Assembly: GCF_030015065.1 (NCBI RefSeq)
Contig: NZ_JAIVFN010000035.1
Coordinates: 1 to 36,766 of the forward strand
Source of the DNA: Xanthobacter autotrophicus
Lineage (GTDB): Bacteria > Pseudomonadota > Alphaproteobacteria > Rhizobiales > Xanthobacteraceae
Direction of reading: 5' to 3'
DNA: 36,766 nt
Positions 31,756 to 36,766 of this stretch are shown piece after piece. A program made the translations under genes and the position numbers. Each line of letters begins with the position of its first letter. The stretch's first letter is position 1. The notes beneath the pieces are model-generated. The model was given only the letters and a program-made list of their open reading frames with translations. It made no database searches and had not been told where the DNA came from.

Positions 31756-32091
31756 TCAGGCCGCCTTCTCGCCGGGGGTCAGCGAGAGGACGGACTCGAA
31801 TCCTTCAAACTCCGGACCGCCGATATAGTTCACGCGATTGGACGAAGATCCCGCATCGCGATGGGCGAGGCGGAAGGCTTCCGACTTGGTCCAGGCCTCG
31901 AAATCGGCCTTGGTCGCCCACACGGTGTGGGAAATGTAGAGGGTGTATTCGTCCTTCTCCGCACCGCGGCACAGGTCGAAGGCGACGAAGCCGGGAACCG
32001 CCGCGATGTAGGTGTCGCGCTCGCGCCAGACGCGCTCAAACTCGGCCTCCGAGCCGTGCTTCACCTTGAACCGGTTGGTGGCAATGAACAT
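31756..32091 (-). CDS. hmuQ: IsdG-type haem-degrading monooxygenase
   Basis: A 111-residue ABM-fold protein. The catalytic triad of IsdG/IsdI-type haem oxygenases is visible: N6 (FIATNRFKV), W67 (FEAWTKSE) and H77 (RLAHRDAG), at nearly the same positions as in IsdG. The end PEFEGFESVLSL is also typical. It opens the haem ring in the cytoplasm and frees iron. The gene lies 59 bp downstream of the haem receptor gene on the same strand... in coordinate terms it follows hmuR, so both probably share a transcript. The name hmuQ is by analogy with the Bradyrhizobium enzyme near hmuR. Confidence 0.88.
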   Translation of the reverse strand: MFIATNRFKVKHGSEAEFERVWRERDTYIAAVPGFVAFDLCRGAEKDEYTLYISHTVWATKADFEAWTKSEAFRLAHRDAGSSSNRVNYIGGPEFEGFESVLSLTPGEKAA

Positions 32092-32150
32092 CTTGCATAC
32101 TCCGACGTGTCGAAACGGATGGGGTGAATGGCTGCGCCGGACCGGCGTGG

Positions 32151-34343
32151 CTATTTGTAGACGGGGGCCGGTGTCGCCGCGGCGATGGTGTCGGCCCCGA
32201 ACCGGATCTTGAGACCGCCCTTCACGGTGAGGCCGGCGCTCGGCAGGAACTGTTGATATTGAGTGTACTGCTCGTCGAGCAGGTTCTCAACGGAGAGGGA
32301 CGCCAGCACGTTCTCGCTGGGCTGGTAGCCCACATAGGCGTTCACGAGGTTGAAGCTCGGCGTCGGCTCGTAGGGCGCGTCGGAGGGCATGTCGGCCGCG
32401 GTCACGGCGGCGACCCACTGCCATCGCACGGACACCGTCAGCTTCTTGTCGAGGAAACGCGCGCCGAGCGTTGCCGCCACGTTGTCCGGCATGGTGTTGG
32501 AGAGCGGCCCGCCGGTCTCGGCGTTCTCGCCCTCGGCCACGGTGACGTTGAAGCCGGCGAACCATGCCCCCGCATCGTAATTGCTTTCCAGCTCGAAGCC
32601 CTGCAGGTGCGCCTGGGCAATGTTCTGGTACTGGTAGTTGGCATAGGTGCCATACCGCGTCATCTGGTAGCCGACCAGCTCGATATAGTCGTCCACGTCG
32701 TTGCGGTAGATGTTGGCCTTGGCGCGGAACTTGTCGCCCTTCACGAAGATGTCGTCGAACTTGAGGTTGAGACCGAGTTCCTTGTTCTTGCCCACCTCGG
32801 GCTGGAGATAGGGGTTAGGCACGAAGCAGAACACGCCGTAGCTGCCGTCCGGGCAGAAGACGAGGGGGATGTTCGGCGGGTGCGCGCCGTTCACCAGGGT
32901 CTCGGTCACCGCCGGGGCGCGGTAGCCTTCGGCATAGGTGCCGTAGAAGGTGAGCCAGTTCCACGGCGTGATGCCCAGGGTGAACTTGGGCGAGAAGCGC
33001 TGGCCGTCGGTGGAGACGCCGTCGCCGTCGAGGCTGTAGGTGTCGTAGCGCACCGCCGCCTGTGCCTCCAGCCAGCTCGAATAATTGGCCTTCCACTGCA
33101 CGAAGGCGCCGCCCACCCCGCGCTCGCCGGAGGGGTTGTAGCCGTCGCCGAAGCCGTAATCGTCCACATTGTCCACGTCGTCGTGGAAGTAGTCGCCGCC
33201 GATGGTGATGGCGTTGCGGATGTCGTTCCAGGTGAAGCGCGAGGTGTTGTTGGCGTCGAAGCCCAGGGTGTTGATGGTGAAATAGCGCGGATTGCCAATG
33301 GAGCCCGTCACCGTGCTCGCGGTGCCGGCGACCTTGATCTGATCCTGCTTCACCTTGTTCCAGTAGAGCGTGCTGCGCCAGTCGAACACATTGTCGTTGG
33401 GGTTGGTGTAGTTCCAGCTCGCGGTGGCGGTCTGGTTGAGAACGGTGGTGCCGTACTGGGTGGAGGAGGCGGGAATGTCGCCGTTCACCAGAGCGGCGTT
33501 GTAGGTGGTGTAGTCGGCCGAATAATTGAGGCCGGTGAACTTCACCTCGTGGAAGTCGGCCGGGCGGAAGGTGGCCTTGGCGATGCCGGTCCAGGTGTCG
33601 TAGCCGGTGCCGGGCACCACGTCGCCGTTGCCGTCCTTGTAGTCGCTCTGGGCGCGATAGGTGCCGCCCAGGAACAGGTCCACGTTCTGGCCCACGCGGG
33701 CGGCGGCGAAAAGGGCGCCGTAGCCCATGGGGCCGTTGGAGCCGAACTCGCCGGTGGATTCCACGCCCCAGGTCTGGCCCTTCCGGATGATGTCGTCGGC
33801 ATCCTTGGTGCGCATGGCGACGACACCGCCGATGGCGCCCGACCCGTAGATGTTGGAGACCGGGCCGCGCACCACGTCCACGTCGGCGAGCAGGCCGGGC
33901 TCCAGGAAGAAGGAACCGGCGCCGGTGCCGTGGCCGAGCTGGGTGAAGTTCTGCCGCGCCCCGTCCACGAACACCGCCACGCGCCCGTAATCCTGCATGC
34001 CGCGGATGTTGATGGAAGCCTGGGTCGAGTTGCCGTTCTGGATCACCGTGGTGCCGGGCATGCCGAAGAACACGTCCTGCGTGCGCGACGGCATGAGCTG
34101 TTCGAGGTCGTCCTGGCGTACCACGCTGATGGCCGCGAGGGCATCGATGGCACGTTCCTGGGTGAGGCTGGCCGCCACCGTGATGGTGTCGAGCGAGATC
34201 TCGTCCTCCGTCGCGGCCGGCGCCGCGTTCTGGGCGAGCGCCGCACCCTCCATCCCGGCGAGCAGCGCGCAGGCGGCGACGCCCGGGCAAAGAAGCCTGC
34301 CGGTCCAAATGCTAACGCCCGCTCGTTGCGGCCTGAGCGCCAT
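32151..34343 (-). CDS. hmuR: TonB-dependent haem/haemoglobin receptor
   Basis: A 730-residue outer-membrane receptor. A signal peptide spans about 1 to 37. A TonB box-like LDTITVAAS is at about 50, and the plug domain follows (SINIRGMQDYGRVAVFVDGARQ, VDVVRGPVSNIYGSGAIGGVV). The 22-strand barrel comes next. The haem receptor motif pair is recognisable as YRAP and NPYL, with a His (GAHPPN) between them, which in such receptors contacts haem. The protein ends with a polar tail after the last strand (KIRFG). It is divergent from hmuTUV and would be induced by iron shortage. Confidence 0.93.
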   Translation of the reverse strand: MALRPQRAGVSIWTGRLLCPGVAACALLAGMEGAALAQNAAPAATEDEISLDTITVAASLTQERAIDALAAISVVRQDDLEQLMPSRTQDVFFGMPGTTVIQNGNSTQASINIRGMQDYGRVAVFVDGARQNFTQLGHGTGAGSFFLEPGLLADVDVVRGPVSNIYGSGAIGGVVAMRTKDADDIIRKGQTWGVESTGEFGSNGPMGYGALFAAARVGQNVDLFLGGTYRAQSDYKDGNGDVVPGTGYDTWTGIAKATFRPADFHEVKFTGLNYSADYTTYNAALVNGDIPASSTQYGTTVLNQTATASWNYTNPNDNVFDWRSTLYWNKVKQDQIKVAGTASTVTGSIGNPRYFTINTLGFDANNTSRFTWNDIRNAITIGGDYFHDDVDNVDDYGFGDGYNPSGERGVGGAFVQWKANYSSWLEAQAAVRYDTYSLDGDGVSTDGQRFSPKFTLGITPWNWLTFYGTYAEGYRAPAVTETLVNGAHPPNIPLVFCPDGSYGVFCFVPNPYLQPEVGKNKELGLNLKFDDIFVKGDKFRAKANIYRNDVDDYIELVGYQMTRYGTYANYQYQNIAQAHLQGFELESNYDAGAWFAGFNVTVAEGENAETGGPLSNTMPDNVAATLGARFLDKKLTVSVRWQWVAAVTAADMPSDAPYEPTPSFNLVNAYVGYQPSENVLASLSVENLLDEQYTQYQQFLPSAGLTVKGGLKIRFGADTIAAATPAPVYK

Positions 34344-34384
34344 GATCGTCTCTCCGGAATCGGTTCGTGATCGGGCTGGCTACC

Positions 34385-34400
34385 GTCCGCGATCGCGGAC
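34385..34400. promoter_or_regulatory. Perfect 16-bp palindrome upstream of hmuR
   Basis: GTCCGCGATCGCGGAC, centred about 50 bp before the hmuR start. TTGACG (minus strand, 34464 to 34459) and TAGCTC, 17 bp apart, may be the promoter, which would put the palindrome in the transcribed leader. It may be a repressor site; no regulator is identified. Confidence 0.45.
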
Positions 34401-34532
34401 GTGGCGCGCTGCGGGCATCCCCGCCTGTCCTTCCTGAGCTACCGTTCCGCCACATGGGCGTCAAGATTTTTACATGCTTATTGCCAATCAGATGAAATAA
34501 CGTCACTCTTTGTGGCAGATAAACAACGGAAT

Positions 34533-34604
34533 ATGGCTGTTCTGAATTTTGATAAATTCAAAAAAGTGGAATCAATCCATGTGCAGCCAGCGCATCCGGC
34601 ATGA
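34533..34604 (+). CDS. 23-residue leader peptide before hmuT
   Basis: A short frame whose TGA overlaps the hmuT ATG as ATGA. The N-terminal half is Phe/Lys-rich (MAVLNFDKFKKVES) and the end contains two His (HVQPAHP). It lies in an AT-rich leader unlike the GC-rich surroundings. The coupling suggests that its translation controls hmuT, or that it is a haem-related small protein; it does not match the HemP/HmuP pattern I know. The ribosome binding site is weak (CGGAAT). Confidence 0.45.
   Translation: MAVLNFDKFKKVESIHVQPAHPA
34543..34560. promoter_or_regulatory. AT-rich palindrome in the hmuT leader
   Basis: TGAATTT-TGAT-AAATTCA is a perfect 7-bp dyad around a 4-bp centre, inside the leader peptide frame and 41 bp before hmuT. 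Its AT-rich dyad form recalls iron-responsive operators (Fur, Irr or RirA types), but it matches none of the consensus sites exactly. Confidence 0.45.
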
Positions 34605-35563
34605 AATGGAAGTTTTCTAATTCAATGATCAGGCCATTTCGACTCCATGTCATGCATGTTCTTCTTGGTGTGTCCATGGCGCTCCTGGGGGCGGCGTCCG
34701 GCCTCGCGGCCGCGGAGGTCCGGGGCCGGACGGCGGCCGATACGTCCCGCATCGTCTCCATCGGCGGGGCGGTGACGGAGATCCTGTTCGCGCTCGGCCT
34801 CGGCGACCGCGTCGTGGCGGTGGACCAGACCAGCCGCTATCCCGCCGCCGCGCGGCAGCGGCCTGACGTGGGCTATTCCCGCGCCTTGTCGCCGGAGGGC
34901 GTCCTCTCCATCGGACCAAGCCTGATTCTGGCGGCGGAGGGGGCGGGGCCGCGCTCCACCCTCGATGTGCTGGAGCACGCCTCCGTGCCGGTGGTGCTCA
35001 TTCCCGAGGCCCATGACAAGGCCGGCGTGCTGGCGAAGATCGCGGCGGTGGCGAAGGCGGTGGGCGAGGAGGAGAGGGGCCGGGCGCTTGCGGCCGAGGT
35101 GGCGGCGGATTTCGCGGCGGTGGAGGAGATGGTGGCGGCCCTGCCGGGCCGGCCCCGCGCGGTCTTCGTGCTCTCCGCGTCCGGCGGGGCGGCGGTGGTG
35201 GGCGGTGCCGACACCAGCGCCGATGCCATCTTCCGCCTCGCCGGCGTCACCAATGCCATGGCCGCCATCAAGGGCTTCAAGCCGGCCCTGGACGAGGCGG
35301 CCATGGTGGCCGAGCCCGAGGCGGTGGTGGTGATGCAGGGCGGCGGCCAGGTGCTGGATGCCGACACCGTGTTCTCCTTGCCGGCCTTCGCCGGCACGCC
35401 GGCCGCGCGCGAGCGCCGGCTGGTGGCCATGCCCGGCTCCTATCTGCTGGGCTTCGGCCCGCGGGCGCCGCGGGCCGCGCGGGATCTCGCCGCCGCGCTT
35501 CATCCCGGCGCGCGCCTGCCGGAGCTGCCGCCCCGTCTTTGGAGCGTGGAAAAGGAGCAATAA
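34601..35563 (+). CDS. hmuT: Periplasmic haem-binding protein of ABC importer
   Basis: A 320-residue substrate-binding protein, 34601 start; ATG 34625 or 34652 are alternatives. A signal peptide ends near AAAEV (about residue 40). The lobe starts SRIVSIGGAVTEILFALGLG. The haem-ligand Tyr is expected in VGYSRALSPEGV (Tyr 92), as in ShuT and PhuT. The long linking helix and C-lobe (AVVVMQGGG, LVAMPGSYLLGFGPRAP) are typical of the cluster A-II haem binders. It hands haem to HmuU. It is three bases ahead of hmuU and coupled to the leader peptide upstream. Confidence 0.93.
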   Translation: MKWKFSNSMIRPFRLHVMHVLLGVSMALLGAASGLAAAEVRGRTAADTSRIVSIGGAVTEILFALGLGDRVVAVDQTSRYPAAARQRPDVGYSRALSPEGVLSIGPSLILAAEGAGPRSTLDVLEHASVPVVLIPEAHDKAGVLAKIAAVAKAVGEEERGRALAAEVAADFAAVEEMVAALPGRPRAVFVLSASGGAAVVGGADTSADAIFRLAGVTNAMAAIKGFKPALDEAAMVAEPEAVVVMQGGGQVLDADTVFSLPAFAGTPAARERRLVAMPGSYLLGFGPRAPRAARDLAAALHPGARLPELPPRLWSVEKEQ

Positions 35564-35565
35564 GC

Positions 35566-36648
35566 GTGGAGCACGTCACCATGGCCGCTCCGGCGGAGAT
35601 CGCATCCGGCCGGCCGGTGAGGGCGGGGCTGATCCTGTTCGCGCTTCTGGCGGGCGCAGCCTTTGTCGGGGCGCTCGCCATCGGCCCCTTCACCATCGCG
35701 CCGGGGCGGGTGCTGGCCATCCTGTGGGATGTCGTGACGGGCAATGCAGCGCCATCCGCCGCCCTGCGGGAGCGCATCGTGGTGCTCGACGTGCGCTTTC
35801 CCCGCGCCGTGCTGGGCGCGCTCACCGGGGCGGGCACGGCGGTGGCCGGTGCGGTGATGCAGGGTGTGTTCCGCAATCCATTGGCCGATCCCGGCCTCGT
35901 GGGCGTCGCCCCCGGCGCGGCGCTGGCGGCGGTGGCCTTCGTGGTGTTCGGCGCGCCGCTGGCGGTGTTGCTGCCGGCGCCGCTCCAGGCGCTGGGCCTG
36001 CCGCTCGCGGCCTTCGCCGGCGGGCTCGGCACCACGCTTCTCATTGCCCGCCTTGCCGCGCGCGACGGGCGCACGCAGGTGGCGACCCTGCTGTTCGCCG
36101 GCCTCGCCCTGGGCGCGCTGGCGAGCGCGGGGACGGGGGTGATGGTCTTTCTCGCCTCCGAGCAGCAGACCCGCGAATTCCTGTTCTGGACCCTGGGCAG
36201 CCTCGGCGGCGCCACCTGGCTGAAGGCGGCGCTGGCGGCGCCCTTCGTGCTGGGCCTCCTGGTGGCGTCGGTCTTCCTCGCCCGCGGCCTCGACGCGCTG
36301 GCGCTGGGGGAGGCGGAGGCGTTCCACGCCGGCGTTTCGGTGGAGCGGCTGAAGCGCGGTGCGGTCATCGCCGTGGCGGCCGGGGTCGGCGCCTCGGTGG
36401 CGGCGGCGGGCGTGGTGGGCTTCATCGGGCTGGTGGTGCCGCATCTGGCGCGGCTGGTGGTGGGGCCGTCCCACCGGGTGCTCCTGCCCGCATCCGCCTT
36501 GCTGGGCGTTGCGGTGCTGCTCGGCGCCGACATCCTGGCGCGGATGATCGCCGCCCCCGCCGAACTGCCGCTGGGCGTGGTCACCGCTTTGGTGGGCGCG
36601 CCCTTCTTCCTGTGGCTGCTGCTGCGCCGGCGGGCCTTTGTCGGATGA
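35566..36648 (+). CDS. hmuU: Haem ABC transporter permease, FecCD family
   Basis: A 360-residue inner-membrane permease with about ten hydrophobic helices. The FecCD signatures are RFPRAVLGALTGAGTAVAGAVMQ, FRNPLADPGLVGVAPGAALAA and GFIGLVVPHLARLVVGPSH. GTG 35566 follows AAAGGAG by 8 bases and is preferred over the ATG at 35581. A homodimer forms the haem channel driven by HmuV. It is 2 bp after hmuT and overlaps the next frame as ATGA if that gene starts at 36645. Confidence 0.94.
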   Translation: MEHVTMAAPAEIASGRPVRAGLILFALLAGAAFVGALAIGPFTIAPGRVLAILWDVVTGNAAPSAALRERIVVLDVRFPRAVLGALTGAGTAVAGAVMQGVFRNPLADPGLVGVAPGAALAAVAFVVFGAPLAVLLPAPLQALGLPLAAFAGGLGTTLLIARLAARDGRTQVATLLFAGLALGALASAGTGVMVFLASEQQTREFLFWTLGSLGGATWLKAALAAPFVLGLLVASVFLARGLDALALGEAEAFHAGVSVERLKRGAVIAVAAGVGASVAAAGVVGFIGLVVPHLARLVVGPSHRVLLPASALLGVAVLLGADILARMIAAPAELPLGVVTALVGAPFFLWLLLRRRAFVG

Positions 36649-36662
36649 GGGGGCGGGCGAAG

Positions 36663-36766
36663 ATGTATCGGGCCGAAAGCGTGAGCGTTGCGGCCGGCGG
36701 CCGTCTGCTGGTGGAGGATGCCAGCCTTGCCGTCCATCCGGGGCGGGTGACGGTGCTGGTGGGGCC
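36663..36766 (+). CDS. hmuV: Haem ABC transporter ATPase, N-terminal part, cut by the window edge
   Basis: Thirty-four codons are visible: MYRAESVSVAAGGRLLVEDA, then SLAVHPGRVTVLVG, which stops just before the Walker A. The order matches HmuV (start, then LLVEDASL and the GRVTVLVGP lead into the P-loop). Start 36663 gives a typical length; ATG 36645, which overlaps the hmuU stop, is in frame and possible. It would power haem import through HmuU. Confidence 0.85.
   Translation, partial: MYRAESVSVAAGGRLLVEDASLAVHPGRVTVLVG

Noticed and set aside
32124-34370. A 748-codon plus-strand frame opposite hmuR
   Set aside because: Shadow of hmuR caused by strong third-position GC; no domain or ribosome binding site.

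Overview
The window is GC-rich alphaproteobacterial chromosome. The best guess is a member of the Hyphomicrobiales, possibly Xanthobacteraceae. This rests on an NDUFS4-type complex I subunit, a two-domain cold-shock protein, an ECF42/DGPF cassette, an Atm1-type exporter and a rhizobial-style haem (hmu) locus. The lineage is inferred from gene content and not proven. No IS element, rRNA gene or CRISPR array was seen.

Region 1 (1 to about 15.4 kb) is an integrated phage-like element. At the left edge are the C-terminal part of a tyrosine recombinase and a short rightward block: an unknown protein, an AlpA/Xis-type HTH protein, a second unknown protein and another small HTH protein. Facing it is one tightly packed leftward operon running from the portal (14429) to 2603. 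In order of transcription it encodes portal, prohead protease, major capsid, two small proteins, HNH nuclease, gp6-type connector, gp10-like protein, two tail-assembly-chaperone frames joined by a canonical -1 slippery heptamer, tail tube, DUF3168 protein, head closure, TerS, TerL, tape measure and two Cys4 zinc-ribbon proteins. This order differs from the usual HK97/lambda order. No lysis, replication, repressor, tail-tip or fibre gene is visible. Between the portal and a tRNA-Glu gene is a roughly 890-bp non-coding stretch with paired inverted repeats, an AT-rich tract, a hairpin and five direct repeats at exact 21-bp spacing, which together resemble an iteron origin or a regulator/recombinase array. 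The 3' end of tRNA-Glu points at the element and is the best candidate attachment site. The element could be a defective prophage, a capsid-forming satellite or a GTA-like remnant. The window ends inside the integrase, so its left boundary is unseen.

Region 2 (15.6 to 24.5 kb) is host housekeeping: glyoxalase I, a sirtuin, a double cold-shock protein, a DUF192 lipoprotein-like exported protein, a split chromate transporter pair, a CYTH-like protein divergent from an outer-membrane MetA-pathway-type protein, tRNA-Pro, a small secreted protein, NDUFS4, tRNA-Arg, a 26-residue membrane peptide behind a perfect inverted repeat, and a LOG-family phosphoribohydrolase.

Region 3 (24.8 to 31.6 kb) holds an ArsR-type repressor gene with a palindromic operator over its start codon, followed 6 bp later by an Atm1/HMT1-type ABC exporter. 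It also holds a DGPF protein / ECF42 sigma factor / VOC protein cassette, a small unknown protein and an M32 carboxypeptidase.

Region 4 (31.7 kb to the end) is a haem acquisition locus. An IsdG-type haem-degrading monooxygenase and the TonB-dependent receptor HmuR run leftward. Divergently there are a short leader peptide, HmuT, HmuU and the start of HmuV. Together these would bind haem outside the cell, carry it across both membranes and open the ring in the cytoplasm. The intergenic region has two palindromes that are candidate iron-responsive operators.
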